Below, piece by piece: positions 1-9,199 of a stretch of 64,000 nt of DNA. This DNA is from Gallionella capsiferriformans ES-2 (GTDB lineage: Bacteria > Pseudomonadota > Gammaproteobacteria > Burkholderiales > Gallionellaceae): the NCBI RefSeq assembly GCF_000145255.1, contig NC_014394.1, positions 434,001 through 498,000 on the forward strand, given 5' to 3'. Under the pieces are notes generated by a model. It searched no databases. It was given only the letters and a program-made list of their open reading frames with translations, and was not told where the DNA came from. How positions within the stretch are numbered: position 1 is the stretch's first letter; each line of letters opens with the position of its first letter. The translations under genes were made by a program, and so were the position numbers.

Positions 1-2093
1 TCCGGCGGCGCCTTGTCAGACTGACGACGCTGAGGGTCGCTTACCTGCACTTTGCTGAAGGTGAGCTCAACGCTGAAGGTGCTGCCTGCTCCTGCCTGAC
101 TCTCAACTTTGATGTCACCCCCCATCAGTTGCGCCAGATTTCGACTGATGGTCAAACCCAGCCCTGTGCCGCCAAAGCGTCGGCTGATGGAGCTGTCTGC
201 CTGAGAAAATGGCTGGAACAGGGTGCTGACTTGTCCATCCGACATGCCGATACCGTTGTCCTTCACGCTAAAGCGCAGCGTGGTTGAATCAGTAGTATTT
301 TCTATTTTCGATACATTCAGTGTGACGCGGCCTTTTTGGGTGAATTTAAACGCATTTCCCAGCAAGTTGGTCAGTATTTGCCTCAGCCTGAGCGGGTCGC
401 CCAGCAGGAGTTGGTGAATGTCAGCGTCGCGTACGACGTTGAATTCAATGTCGCAACCCGCTGCGGATAGGGTGAATATCCGCTGGATACTATCGAGCAA
501 TTCAGTGAGATTAAATTGTATTTTTTCAACTGACAGCTGGTGTGCTTCTATTTTTGACAGATCAAGTATGTCGTTGAGTATGCCCATCAATGACCGTGAG
601 GAGTCATTGATTTGTTGCAAGTGACTTTGTTTTTCTGCGGGATCTGTGCTGTCGAGTGCCAGTTCAGACAGGCCGATGACGGCGTTCATCGGCGTCCTGA
701 TTTCATGCGACATATTGGCCAGAAATTCGGATTTGGATTGAGCGAGACTTTCAGCAACTTCTTTGGCGCGTTGCAGGGCCTGCTGGGATTGCTTGAGCTC
801 TGTGATGTCCCAGTTGGTGCCCGTCATGCGCAGCGGTTTTCCTGCCGAATCAAATTTGACGCTGGCCAGCGCACGTATATTGTGGATGCTCCCGTCAGGC
901 CAGCGCACGCGGAATTCGGTATCGTAGTGCTGTTTGTTGGCCAGCGCATTGTGCATGCAGGCTTGGGCCTGGGCGGTATCCTCGGGCAATATGGCCGAGC
1001 TCCACGCCTCAGCAGCCCCTACAAACTGGTCACGGTGCAGCCCGTACAGCGCAAACATCTGATCGTCCCACGTCAGCGCGTTATTCACGACATCCCAGTC
1101 CCATACGCCGACGCCGCCCGCCTGCGTGGCAAGCGCGAGCCGCTCGCTGACTTCGTGTAGTGAGACCGCTGCCTGATGTCGCTCGGTGACATCGGAGAGG
1201 TAGCCGTGCCATATCACGCTGCCATCGGAGAGTTTTTCCGGTCTGGACTGCCCTTCCAGCCAGCGCAGACCTCGCATGGGCAGCATGACACGGTATTCAA
1301 GCCGCCAGGGTTGTTGTGTGCGGGCTGACTCATGGATGGAGGCCATCAGTATTTCGTAATCTTCAGGGTGAACGCGTGTGAAAAGTAGCGAGGCGTCTTC
1401 CTTGATTTGAACGGCGGGTAACTCAAATATCTCGAAGATCCCATCGCTGGCATAGGGCATGCTGACGTTTCCATCCGGGAACAGGCGGAACTGAAAAAGC
1501 ATGCCCGGTAGTTGATGCGACAATTTCGTTAGCAAGTTCTGACTGGTTTGCAGTTGCGCATTTTTCAGGTTTAAGCTGTCGACATGCTGGCGTGACATTC
1601 GGTGCGACAGATTCAGATTCAGGTGGGCCATGATGTTATTGGCCAGAATTTTGATGGCATTTATCTGCTCGGGACTTAATACGCGGGGTACACGATCGAT
1701 GACACAGAGTGTTCCAATGTGTTGGCCTTCGGGTGCGGCGAGCGGAACGCCTGCGTAAAACCGAATTTCAGGGGCAGAAACGACCAGCGGATTATCAAAG
1801 AATCGTTCGTCCAGCTGGGCATTCTCGATGATCATCGTTTCGTTCTCAAGAATGGTGTGGGCACAGAATGCCACATCACGCGAGGTTTCTTTCGCATCGA
1901 GTCCGGTGCTAGCCTTGAACCACTGGCGATGTTCGTCGATCAGACTGATCGCCGCGATCGGCGTCTGGCAGATATACGAGGCCAGTTGCACCATTGAATC
2001 GAGTGCGCTGTCGAGTTCTGTATCCAGCACTTCGTAATCGAGCAGCGCAGCCATGCGCGCTTGCTCATCTTTTGGCAGTGGGGCGATTTTCAT
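1..2093 (-). CDS. GAF/PAS sensor histidine kinase, probably hybrid (partial at 3' end)
   Basis: A cytoplasmic sensor kinase on the minus strand whose C-terminus runs off the left edge of the window. Read from ATG 2093, it opens with MKIAPLPKDEQARMAALLDY, a typical start for GAF-domain kinases. A GAF domain fills about residues 1-165 (FCAHTILENE, FYAGVPLAAPEGQHIGTLCV). Two PAS regions follow, the second with ERLALATQAGGVGVWDWD. The HisKA box MSHEIRTPMNAVIG has its phospho-accepting His near residue 463. The HATPase domain shows the N box (LLGNAFKF), G1 (DNGIGM) and G2 (GGTGLGLTIS). A charged linker at the window edge suggests a receiver domain follows, which is inference. No transmembrane segment is visible, so a soluble or redox/ligand-sensing role is likely. 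The signal is unknown. Confidence 0.9.
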   Translation of the reverse strand, partial: MKIAPLPKDEQARMAALLDYEVLDTELDSALDSMVQLASYICQTPIAAISLIDEHRQWFKASTGLDAKETSRDVAFCAHTILENETMIIENAQLDERFFDNPLVVSAPEIRFYAGVPLAAPEGQHIGTLCVIDRVPRVLSPEQINAIKILANNIMAHLNLNLSHRMSRQHVDSLNLKNAQLQTSQNLLTKLSHQLPGMLFQFRLFPDGNVSMPYASDGIFEIFELPAVQIKEDASLLFTRVHPEDYEILMASIHESARTQQPWRLEYRVMLPMRGLRWLEGQSRPEKLSDGSVIWHGYLSDVTERHQAAVSLHEVSERLALATQAGGVGVWDWDVVNNALTWDDQMFALYGLHRDQFVGAAEAWSSAILPEDTAQAQACMHNALANKQHYDTEFRVRWPDGSIHNIRALASVKFDSAGKPLRMTGTNWDITELKQSQQALQRAKEVAESLAQSKSEFLANMSHEIRTPMNAVIGLSELALDSTDPAEKQSHLQQINDSSRSLMGILNDILDLSKIEAHQLSVEKIQFNLTELLDSIQRIFTLSAAGCDIEFNVVRDADIHQLLLGDPLRLRQILTNLLGNAFKFTQKGRVTLNVSKIENTTDSTTLRFSVKDNGIGMSDGQVSTLFQPFSQADSSISRRFGGTGLGLTISRNLAQLMGGDIKVESQAGAGSTFSVELTFSKVQVSDPQRRQSDKAPP

Positions 2094-2451
2094 GGGTTGT
2101 TTTGTTTGAGTAAGTCCACGTTTGGCAATACATCTTTCGGTTGCAGATGATGACATATTTTTCAGGTGGAAAACCAGTTTCATGAGCGATGAAATGAAGC
2201 TGTGTTGTAGAGCATGGCAGTGCCGCACGGTCTTGCAGGTAGTACGCACCCTCTGTGATTGAGCGGATGGCTGAGCAGAGTTGCGGGTTTACTCGTTTAT
2301 AATTGCGGTCAGTCTGATATTGATACGCCATGCATGCAGCAAGAGGACTTTTTGTCGCAGGTACTTAAAGCGACCGAAGCGAAGTAGAATGGCACGATGC
2401 AGTCGCAATGTTTGTTAAATTCACGCATGAAAGTTTAAAATTTTGAATATG
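2094..2451. other. intergenic region, no gene recognised
   Basis: This A+T-rich stretch lies between the divergent sensor kinase and the patatin-like lipoprotein gene, so it should hold promoters for both. I see no RNA gene, strong terminator or repeat. An 88-codon minus-strand frame overlaps the kinase start but resembles no known protein, so it is not called. Confidence 0.5.
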
Positions 2452-2589
2452 ATGGAATTTTTTTTGCGGCTTGTTCTAAATAGGGGGCATGCAGAGGCGG
2501 ATCGCAGTGCGAATTCGGATGTGCTTGAGCGCGTGCTTGCGAATTTTATCGCCGCCATCACTCAAATACCGCAAATGGTTCGGACATGA
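2452..2589 (+). CDS. possible 45-codon leader ORF upstream of the patatin gene
   Basis: A short open frame starts at ATG 2452 (or at the adjacent ATG 2449) and ends at TGA 2587-2589. That stop overlaps the start codon of the patatin-like lipoprotein gene (ATG 2586) in an ATGA junction, the arrangement seen when translation of one gene feeds the next. The predicted peptide (MEFFLRLVLNRGHAEA at its start) matches no family I recognise. No convincing ribosome binding site precedes it, so this may be a chance frame. Confidence 0.25.
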   Translation: MEFFLRLVLNRGHAEADRSANSDVLERVLANFIAAITQIPQMVRT

Positions 2590-3530
2590 AAATTGCTTTT
2601 ATACTGCTGCTTTTATCGGTGAGCGCTTGCACCACGCCGCCGCTGCAATACAAAAATGTTGTTTTACCGCAGGCGGTTTATTCTGCGCAGCTGCAATCTG
2701 ACCGGCCTGTGGTCGCACTTGCGCTGGGTAGCGGGGGCGATCGCGGTTTTGCACATATCGGCGTTATCAAGGTGCTTGAAGCTAATAATATCAAGGTCGA
2801 TCTGGTACTGGGAACCAGCGCGGGCAGCGTGGTCGGCGCGTTATATGCAGGCGGGTATGACGGCGTGGCGCTGGAAAAACTGGCGCTTGAGATGGACCGT
2901 GAAAAGCTCAAGGATTTTGATTTCTCAAGGCGCGGTTACGTGCGGGGCGAGCAGTTGCAGGATTTTATCAATCGTGCGTTGAAAAATCGCTCTATCGAGC
3001 AACTCGACAAGCCGTTTGTCGCTATTGCAACCCAGTTGAGCAGCGGTCGCGCCGTCGCCTTTAACCGCGGCAATACCGGGATGGCGGTGCGGGCTTCTAG
3101 CAGTATCCCCGGGGTGTTCTATCCCGTGATTATTCAGGGTGAAGAGTATGTCGACGGAGACTTGAAGAAGCCTGTTCCAGTCACAATCGCACGTGAAATG
3201 GGCGCCGACTTCATCATCGCGGTGGATATTTCTCAGCAGCCCAAAGACAGTCCCGCGCTGCTCGATATCATCGATATTTTGAAGCAAAGCCTGCGCATCA
3301 TGCGCCAGTCCATTTTGTCGCAGGAGCTGGCATCGGCTCAAGTCGTAATACGTCCGGTAATCGGCATGACGCCTGAAATCGATGCTGCCAGTAAGCTGCA
3401 TTTGATCAAGGCGGGGGAGGAGGCTGCAACCGCCGCCTTGCCGATGATACGTGAGTGGTTGCAGAAAATTGCGGCTGAGAAGGCGCTTGAACAACATCCT
3501 TCTTCGCCCCTCGCCGTTCCTCGTTCTTAA
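2586..3530 (+). CDS. patatin-like phospholipase family lipoprotein (RssA-like)
   Basis: A 314-residue patatin-fold serine hydrolase predicted to be a lipoprotein. The N-terminus is a short signal peptide ending in a lipobox (SVSAC, acylated Cys 15). The patatin signatures are in order: a glycine-rich oxyanion loop GSGGDRG at residues 49-54, the nucleophile elbow GTSAG with Ser 78, and the catalytic Asp in VDGDLKKP at about residue 190. The family uses a Ser-Asp dyad to cleave acyl esters; the substrate here is unknown. RssA-type proteins have the same size, but the lipobox points to action at the envelope. It is followed after 8 nt by pabB, so the two are probably co-transcribed. Confidence 0.85.
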   Translation: MKIAFILLLLSVSACTTPPLQYKNVVLPQAVYSAQLQSDRPVVALALGSGGDRGFAHIGVIKVLEANNIKVDLVLGTSAGSVVGALYAGGYDGVALEKLALEMDREKLKDFDFSRRGYVRGEQLQDFINRALKNRSIEQLDKPFVAIATQLSSGRAVAFNRGNTGMAVRASSSIPGVFYPVIIQGEEYVDGDLKKPVPVTIAREMGADFIIAVDISQQPKDSPALLDIIDILKQSLRIMRQSILSQELASAQVVIRPVIGMTPEIDAASKLHLIKAGEEAATAALPMIREWLQKIAAEKALEQHPSSPLAVPRS

Positions 3531-3538
3531 TTGTTACC

Positions 3539-4846
3539 GTGAATTTTTACAGCAAAGAGCTACCCTACCTGTCAGACGCCGCGAGCTACTATGCGGCGAT
3601 CGCTGATCTGCCGTGGGCAGCCTGGCTCGACAGCGCAGGCATGGCGCGTTTTGATATTCTGACTGCGCAACCTCACCATACGCTAGTGTTGCAGGAAGCG
3701 TGCGAAGATCCATTTGCACTGATACGCGGTGAGCTGGGTGCGAGCGTGGCGCCGGTCGCCGACGTGCCGTTTGCCGGCGGTGCGCTGGGCTACTGGAGCT
3801 ATGATCTGACACAAGGCGGGGCGGACAACCTCAACGCTATCATGTCCATCGGTATTTATGACTGGGCGCTGGTACTCGATCATCAGAAAAAAACAGCGCG
3901 TCTGATGTCGCATCAGCGTTTTTCCGAAACCGCTGCAGTGCTGGCAGATGTGCTGCAGCGACTGAGCCGCTTACACAGTCTGCCATCCGAACCCTTCAGC
4001 GTGCAGGGCATGATAGCCAGTAATTTCACCAAAGCCGCTTATGCGGCGGCGTTCGATACTGTGCAAGGCTATTTGCAGGCAGGGGATTGTTATCAGGTTA
4101 ATCTGGCGCAATGTTTTTCCGCTGCGGCAACAGGGGATGCGCTGTGCGCCTATCTCGAGCTGCGCGAACTGAGTCCGGCGCCCTTTTCGGCGTATCTTAA
4201 TTTTCCCGAGGTTCAGATTCTGTGCGCCTCACCTGAGCGTTTTGTCAGTGTGTGTAACGGCGTTGTTGAGACACGGCCGATCAAGGGTACGCGTCCGCGC
4301 GATGCGGATCCGCTGATTGATGCGCAGCTGGCCTGCGAGTTAAGTTGCCATCCCAAGGATCGCGCCGAAAATTTGATGATCGTTGATTTGTTGCGCAACG
4401 ATCTTGGCAAAAATTGCATAGCAGGTTCAGTGCGGGTGCCGAAATTGTTCGATGTGGAGAGTTATGCCCATGTGCATCATCTCGTCAGCACGGTACAGGG
4501 TGAACTGGCTCCCGGCCGTGATGCGCTGGATTTGTTGCGCGGCTGTTTCCCCGGTGGGTCTATCACCGGTGCGCCTAAAGTGCGTGCAATGCAGATTATC
4601 GAACAACTCGAATCCGCATCTCGCGGTATTTACTGCGGTGCGATCGGCTATGCCGGATTTGACGGCAATATGGACACCAATATCGTCATTCGCACGCTGG
4701 TCTATAGCGGCGGGCAGATACGCTGCTGGGCGGGCGGCGGCTTGGTAGCCGACTCGCAATGCGATGCCGAGTATCAGGAGACGCTGGATAAGGCTGCCGC
4801 GCTGCTCGCGCTGTTGAAATGCTACGGGGGCACCGTTGCGGGCTGA
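3539..4846 (+). CDS. pabB: aminodeoxychorismate synthase component I
   Basis: PabB converts chorismate plus ammonia to 4-amino-4-deoxychorismate in the p-aminobenzoate branch of folate synthesis, with PabA supplying ammonia. The 435-residue length suits a stand-alone PabB. Chorismate-binding motifs are present: PIKGTRPR (the lysine that forms a covalent intermediate in E. coli PabB), ENLMIVDLLRNDLGK, and GGSITGAPKVRAMQIIE. The TrpE paralogue is an alternative, but the PIKGT motif and short N-domain favour PabB. The start is GTG at 3539, 8 nt after the patatin stop. No pabA or pabC is fused or adjacent. Its stop is only 2 nt from the convergent gene at 4847. Confidence 0.88.
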   Translation: MNFYSKELPYLSDAASYYAAIADLPWAAWLDSAGMARFDILTAQPHHTLVLQEACEDPFALIRGELGASVAPVADVPFAGGALGYWSYDLTQGGADNLNAIMSIGIYDWALVLDHQKKTARLMSHQRFSETAAVLADVLQRLSRLHSLPSEPFSVQGMIASNFTKAAYAAAFDTVQGYLQAGDCYQVNLAQCFSAAATGDALCAYLELRELSPAPFSAYLNFPEVQILCASPERFVSVCNGVVETRPIKGTRPRDADPLIDAQLACELSCHPKDRAENLMIVDLLRNDLGKNCIAGSVRVPKLFDVESYAHVHHLVSTVQGELAPGRDALDLLRGCFPGGSITGAPKVRAMQIIEQLESASRGIYCGAIGYAGFDGNMDTNIVIRTLVYSGGQIRCWAGGGLVADSQCDAEYQETLDKAAALLALLKCYGGTVAG

Positions 4847-5344
4847 TTACTTTTGTAGCCGGCTCAGATCGGGAGATAGCCACAATTCGTAGTGCCCCGG
4901 TTTGACCCATCCGATTTGATCGAATTTTCCTGATAGGTCGCAAAGTTCGATTTTCGGGATCGACTTCTGCAAAGCCGCCAGTAGTTTTTTAGCTTGTGAG
5001 CGGTCTTCTCTTTTGAAATAGCGCAGCTGGCTTTTCAAAGGTCCGTCATCTACTTTTTGTATCGGCTTTTGCTCAATATGCCAAGGTTGTGATTTGGCTT
5101 GTATCAGCTTCCGGAAAATGTCTTGCGCCAGTTCGATTTGTTTGCTGTTACGGATATGAATCCACAGTTGTACAGTGGAGTTGGCAGGGGAAGGCGGCGT
5201 ATCCGGCAGCACAGCGGCAACCGGTAAGGATATTTCGTATGCGTGTGTCGCGCTTTGTACGTTTTTATCAATCAGTTCGCTCAGCGGTGCGCTGAATGCT
5301 AGGTTTGATAACAGTATTAAGAGTGTCGTCCAAAGTGCGTTCAT
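4847..5344 (-). CDS. hypothetical secreted protein
   Basis: A 165-residue protein that I do not recognise. The first 18 residues form a Sec signal peptide (MNALWTTLLILLSNLAFSA), so it is probably periplasmic. The middle contains QLWIHIRNSKQIELAQ and LRYFKREDRSQAKKLLAAL, a pattern resembling peptide stretches in some SPOR/LytR-like C-terminal domains that compare residues across two strands; this likeness is weak and is inference. Its ATG overlaps the stop of the upstream membrane/coiled-coil gene by 4 nt, implying translational coupling and a shared task at the envelope. It converges with pabB. Confidence 0.7.
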   Translation of the reverse strand: MNALWTTLLILLSNLAFSAPLSELIDKNVQSATHAYEISLPVAAVLPDTPPSPANSTVQLWIHIRNSKQIELAQDIFRKLIQAKSQPWHIEQKPIQKVDDGPLKSQLRYFKREDRSQAKKLLAALQKSIPKIELCDLSGKFDQIGWVKPGHYELWLSPDLSRLQK

Positions 5345-5745
5345 AGTCCCGCCTTGCCGCAGCTGCCGAGTTCCAGTGTGTCGCGAATTTTTTTCATTTC
5401 GCCAGTGGTTTGTCCCAGCTGATTTCTTACGCTCGAAAAGTCAGATTTCATCTGGTCGATCTCCAACTTCATCGCAGGAGAGATCGCGGATGCGCTGCCG
5501 CCCGCCTCTGCCAGATTTACGCTTGCAAGTTGTAGTTTTAAGGCATTTAACTGCTTCTCCAACTCCTGGTTCAGGATCTGCAGTTGGGTCAACTTCATAT
5601 AGCTATTCAGCTGGCAGCGGATGGAATTGAACTCATCCTTCACATCGTTCTTGCTGGGATATTGACTTTGCAGCCAGAAAAAACCACCGAGAAAAAAGGC
5701 AATGATCGCAATCAGTTCTTTGTATTCTTTGAGTCTCTCCAGCAT
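5341..5745 (-). CDS. hypothetical membrane-anchored coiled-coil protein
   Basis: A 134-residue unrecognised protein. It has a short cytoplasmic N-terminus, one transmembrane helix (IAIIAFFLGGFFWL, about residues 12-26) and a long periplasmic heptad-like region rich in Leu, Gln and Lys (residues 40-120) that should form a coiled coil. Two cysteines flank that region (CQLNSY and GSCGKAGL). Its stop overlaps the start of the secreted protein at 5344, so the pair is likely co-translated and may act together. spoT lies 123 nt upstream on the same strand, and no clear terminator separates them. Confidence 0.7.
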   Translation of the reverse strand: MLERLKEYKELIAIIAFFLGGFFWLQSQYPSKNDVKDEFNSIRCQLNSYMKLTQLQILNQELEKQLNALKLQLASVNLAEAGGSASAISPAMKLEIDQMKSDFSSVRNQLGQTTGEMKKIRDTLELGSCGKAGL

Positions 5746-5868
5746 GATATTGACCCCGCAATTTAATCGTCAGGCATCAAGGATGATTTTTGGCCACTAT
5801 ATCTATGTGCTCTGGCAAGCACAATATGCCTGAATGCATAGATAGTTTGGCTGGGCTGGGGGGTGAGT

Positions 5869-7977
5869 TTAGACTGCGCTTTGTACGCGGAAGATGCGGA
5901 TAACTTCGGGAATCATGCGCAAGCTGCGCATGATGGTGGCCAGATGCAGGCGGTTGTTAACTTCCAGTGTGAAGTGCAGCGCAGTGTATTCGCCTTCGTT
6001 GGCGAAGCTGACGTTCTCAATGTTTGATTCAGCATCGGCGATGGCGGCCGCTACTTTTGCCAGTACGCCGCGTTGATTGGCAACCAGCAGTTTCAGGTTG
6101 ACGGCAAAGGTGCGCGTGATGTGTTTGTCCCACACAACGTCCAGCCATTGTCCGCTGTGGCCTTTGCGTAGCAGCGGGCAATCGTGCGTATGGACGACCA
6201 GCCCCTGTCCGCTCTTGATTACGCCAATGATAGGATCTCCCGGGATAGGCCGGCAACAGGTGGCGAACTGCACCGCCATGCCCTCCGTGCCCAGTATGGT
6301 GATGACCGGATTGGAGACGATATCTCCGGGTGCAGCATCGCCATTGCAGGCCAGTTGCCGTGCGACCACCATGTTGAGGCGGCGGCCTAAACCGATATCG
6401 GCCAAAATTTCCTGACGGGTTTTAACGCCGGTGTCGCGCAGCAGTTTATTCCAGCAGGCTTCTGAAATTTCGGCAGACTTGAATCCCAGTGCCGTCAAAG
6501 CCTGACCCAGCAGGCGCTCTCCCAGTTGAGCTGATTCTCCCGACTGCATGGTCTTGAGGAAATGGCGGATATGGCTGCGCGCCTTGTTGGTGGTCACATA
6601 AGTCAGCCAGGCAGGATTGGGTTTTGCGTGCGCTGCGGTGATGATTTCCACCCTGTCGCCATTTTTGAGTTCGCTACGCAGCGGGACCAGTTCGTGGTTG
6701 ATTTTGACCGCAATACAGCGGTTGCCGATATCAGTGTGCACGCTGTAGGCGAAATCCACTGCCGTAGCGCCGCGTGGCAATGACAGAATCTTGCCTTTGG
6801 GGGTGAAAATATAAACCGCATCGGGGAAAAGGTCGACCTTCAGGTGTTCCATGAATTCGGCCGAGGTGCGGCTGTCGTTGAGGCTTTCGAGCAATTCCTG
6901 CAGCCACTGGTGCGTCTTTTTGTGCAGCTCGCTGATGGTTGCGTGGCCGTTCTTGTAGAGCCAGTGCGAGGCAACGCCTGCATCGGCGATCTTGTGCATC
7001 TCGCGGGTGCGAATCTGGACTTCTATAGGCGTGCCAAAGGGGCCGAACAGCGTACTGTGCAGCGACTGATAGCCGTTGGACTTCGGAATGGCGATATAGT
7101 CTTTTATTTTTCCGGGGATCGGTTTGTACAGCGCGTGCAGTGCGCCTAGTGCCAGATAGCAGGCATTGGTGTCTTCAACCAGCACGCGAAAACCGTAGAT
7201 ATCCAGTACCTCCGAAAACGCCAGCGATTTGAGCTGCATTTTCTTATAGATACTGTAGATGTTCTTCTCGCGCCCGGTGACTTCGGCCTGAACCTGTTTT
7301 TTTTCAAGCTGTCCGCGGATGGCGTCCAGTATTTTTCCGACCACTTCACGGCGATTGCCGCGTGCGACCTTGAGCGCCTTGGCCAGCACCGTATAGCGAT
7401 TCGGGTGCAGATGTTTGAAGCTTAAATCCTGTAGTTCCAGATAGATTTCATTGAGTCCCAGCCGGTTGGCAATCGGCGCGTAAATTTCCATCGTCTCGCG
7501 CGCGATGCGTTCACACTTGTCCTGCCGCATCGAGTCGAGCGTGCGCATGTTGTGTAGCCGGTCGGCCAGTTTGATCAGAATGACGCGAACATCGCGTGCC
7601 ATCGCGAGCAGCATTTTGCGGAAATTTTCAGCCTGCGCATCTTCGCGCGTCTCAAAATGAATCTTTTCCAGTTTGCTCAGCCCGCCGACCAGTTCTGCGA
7701 CGGGTTTGCCGAACTGTTCCGCGATCTGTTCGGTGGTGATTTCGGTATCTTCAACCACATCGTGCAGCAGTGCAGCAATAATGGATTGCGCATCCAGATG
7801 CAGGGGCGTGAGTATGCGCGCCACTGCAATCGGATGTGTGACATACGGGTCGCCCGACTGGCGGGTTTGACCCTGATGGGCGATGCGGCTGAATTCTATT
7901 GCAGCACGGATGTGTTCTACATCCTCAGGCTTCAGGTAGCCCGATACTTCGTCAATCAGAAATTCTGCGTCGGCCAT
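5869..7977 (-). CDS. spoT: bifunctional (p)ppGpp synthetase/hydrolase
   Basis: A 702-residue RelA/SpoT homologue that makes and degrades the stringent-response alarmone. The N-terminal HD hydrolase domain keeps its metal-binding residues (H34, H48, H72-D73 in LHDVVEDTE), indicating an active hydrolase. The synthetase domain shows NGYQSLHSTLFGPFG and EVQIRTREMHKIAD. A TGS domain follows (DLFPDAVYIFTPKG, DFAYSVHTDIGNRC), and a C-terminal ACT domain ends the protein. The gene order gmk-rpoZ-spoT is the standard proteobacterial operon, with 18 nt between rpoZ and spoT. Whether a separate RelA exists cannot be seen here. Confidence 0.95.
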   Translation of the reverse strand: MADAEFLIDEVSGYLKPEDVEHIRAAIEFSRIAHQGQTRQSGDPYVTHPIAVARILTPLHLDAQSIIAALLHDVVEDTEITTEQIAEQFGKPVAELVGGLSKLEKIHFETREDAQAENFRKMLLAMARDVRVILIKLADRLHNMRTLDSMRQDKCERIARETMEIYAPIANRLGLNEIYLELQDLSFKHLHPNRYTVLAKALKVARGNRREVVGKILDAIRGQLEKKQVQAEVTGREKNIYSIYKKMQLKSLAFSEVLDIYGFRVLVEDTNACYLALGALHALYKPIPGKIKDYIAIPKSNGYQSLHSTLFGPFGTPIEVQIRTREMHKIADAGVASHWLYKNGHATISELHKKTHQWLQELLESLNDSRTSAEFMEHLKVDLFPDAVYIFTPKGKILSLPRGATAVDFAYSVHTDIGNRCIAVKINHELVPLRSELKNGDRVEIITAAHAKPNPAWLTYVTTNKARSHIRHFLKTMQSGESAQLGERLLGQALTALGFKSAEISEACWNKLLRDTGVKTRQEILADIGLGRRLNMVVARQLACNGDAAPGDIVSNPVITILGTEGMAVQFATCCRPIPGDPIIGVIKSGQGLVVHTHDCPLLRKGHSGQWLDVVWDKHITRTFAVNLKLLVANQRGVLAKVAAAIADAESNIENVSFANEGEYTALHFTLEVNNRLHLATIMRSLRMIPEVIRIFRVQSAV

Positions 7978-7995
7978 TGTTTGCTATAGCAAAAG

Positions 7996-8202
7996 TTAAG
8001 CGTGACCCCGGTTGAGGATTTCTACGCCGACTTTACCTTTGCTGATTTCGCGCAAGGCAACTACAGTCGGTTTGTCGCGGCTTTCAGGGACCAGATGTGA
8101 TGCGCCGTTGGCGATTTGACGTGCGCGAAAAGCGGCGGCCAGCGTCATTTCAAAACGGTTAGGGATATGTGCCAAGCATTCTTCTACGGTAATACGAGCC
8201 AT
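7996..8202 (-). CDS. rpoZ: DNA-directed RNA polymerase subunit omega
   Basis: A 68-residue omega subunit, which assists assembly of RNA polymerase and carries one of the ppGpp-binding surfaces. The sequence begins [19 protein letters not shown] and keeps the [13 protein letters not shown] helix and the VVALREIS segment typical of the family. Length is normal for a betaproteobacterium. It sits 3 nt after gmk and 18 nt before spoT, in the conserved operon that joins guanine nucleotide supply, alarmone metabolism and polymerase. Confidence 0.96.
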   Translation of the reverse strand: MARITVEECLAHIPNRFEMTLAAAFRARQIANGASHLVPESRDKPTVVALREISKGKVGVEILNRGHA

Positions 8203-8205
8203 GAT

Positions 8206-8823
8206 TTACTCCGGATTTTGTAACTGGTTAATTAAATTTTGATGGCGAGCCAACTGCTTGGTGCCGCGCAGTCTGGCGGCCAGAACGATCGCGTTGAATT
8301 CCTTGAGCGCCTCGTTCAGATTATCGTTGATGATAACATAATCGAATTCAGCTACATGTGCGACATCGTTGCTTGCTGCTGCCATGCGTTGTTTTATGAC
8401 GTCACTGTGATCTGTGCCGCGCCCGGTCAGTCGTTGTTCCAGTGCTGCGATGGAAGGCGGCAGGATGAAAATGCTGACGCATTCAGCGAACTGCTGCCTG
8501 ACCTGCTGGGCGCCTTGCCAGTCGATTTCCAGCAAAATATCGCGGTCTTTGGCGTTTTCCTGCGCGATCCAGTTTTGCGAGGTGCCGTAAAAATTTCCGT
8601 AGACTTCGGCGCTTTCCAAAAACTCGCCGCGTCCTGACATCTCGATGAATGTTTCGCGGCTGACAAAGTGGTAGGCGACACCATCCACCTCGCCTTTGCG
8701 TGGCGCACGGGTAGTGTAGGAGACGGACAAATCAATCTGCGGGTTGGTGGCGAGCAAGGCGTGCACCAGACTGGTTTTTCCGGCGCCAGACGGCGCACTG
8801 ATGACGAATAAACTTCCTGACAT
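8206..8823 (-). CDS. gmk: guanylate kinase
   Basis: Guanylate kinase phosphorylates GMP to GDP with ATP. The 205-residue protein has a P-loop (SAPSGAGKT, residues 9-17), the GMP-binding segment (SYTTRAPRKGEVDGVAYHF) and the lid region (LTGRGTDHSDVIKQRM). Length and motifs are normal. It is the first gene of the gmk-rpoZ-spoT operon, whose promoter should lie in the A+T-rich stretch upstream of 8823. Confidence 0.96.
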   Translation of the reverse strand: MSGSLFVISAPSGAGKTSLVHALLATNPQIDLSVSYTTRAPRKGEVDGVAYHFVSRETFIEMSGRGEFLESAEVYGNFYGTSQNWIAQENAKDRDILLEIDWQGAQQVRQQFAECVSIFILPPSIAALEQRLTGRGTDHSDVIKQRMAAASNDVAHVAEFDYVIINDNLNEALKEFNAIVLAARLRGTKQLARHQNLINQLQNPE

Positions 8824-9125
8824 AAAAACTCCAAACGGGTAAATTTCAAATTCCGGGTTATTCCAAGTTGGATTTTAATCTGTATTAAACGCGTAACTAA
8901 TTGATTTATTTAGTTGTGAGTTAATATTGCTTTTTACTTGGTGCACGCAAAGCGATGGTATCGTTGTGTTCCCTAACTTTTTGCATTTTACACGATACCG
9001 GCAGTCTAAATTCCGGCCTGAAATACAAAACCGCCTGACTGTCACCAGTTCAAGCGGTCTATCCCAACAATATTTGTGATCAACTGTTGTTGAGCAATCA
9101 CACCGTGTCTTTGAACCACTGCTAC
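8824..9125. other. intergenic region with several imperfect inverted repeats
   Basis: A 300-nt stretch between gmk and the minus-strand lipoprotein gene. It should contain the gmk promoter near 8850-9000. Around 9060-9180 the phrase TTGTGATC followed by a GTTG- or GTTGG-containing stretch occurs twice, and the segment near 9076-9101 can pair imperfectly with itself. No known RNA family was recognised. Confidence 0.4.
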
Positions 9126-9147
9126 AAAAACACAGCTTTGCTGTGTT
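9126..9147 (-). terminator. rho-independent terminator for the lipoprotein gene
   Basis: A perfect stem of ACACAGC (9130-9136) pairs with GCTGTGT (9140-9146) around a 3-nt loop, extended by one A-T pair. On the minus strand the stem is followed by a run of four to five T residues. It lies about 50 nt beyond the stop of the minus-strand lipoprotein gene. Confidence 0.65.
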
Positions 9148-9199
9148 GCCGTCACAATTGTGATCCTGTTGGTCAGTTGAACGGTGAGATTGTCGTGTT

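Noticed and set aside
612..1160. 182-codon plus-strand frame
   Set aside because: It lies antisense to the PAS/HisKA region of the kinase; the minus-strand product has clear domain motifs and this one has none.
2065..2331. 88-codon minus-strand frame upstream of the sensor kinase
   Set aside because: It overlaps the well-supported kinase start in another frame and has no recognisable product or ribosome binding site.
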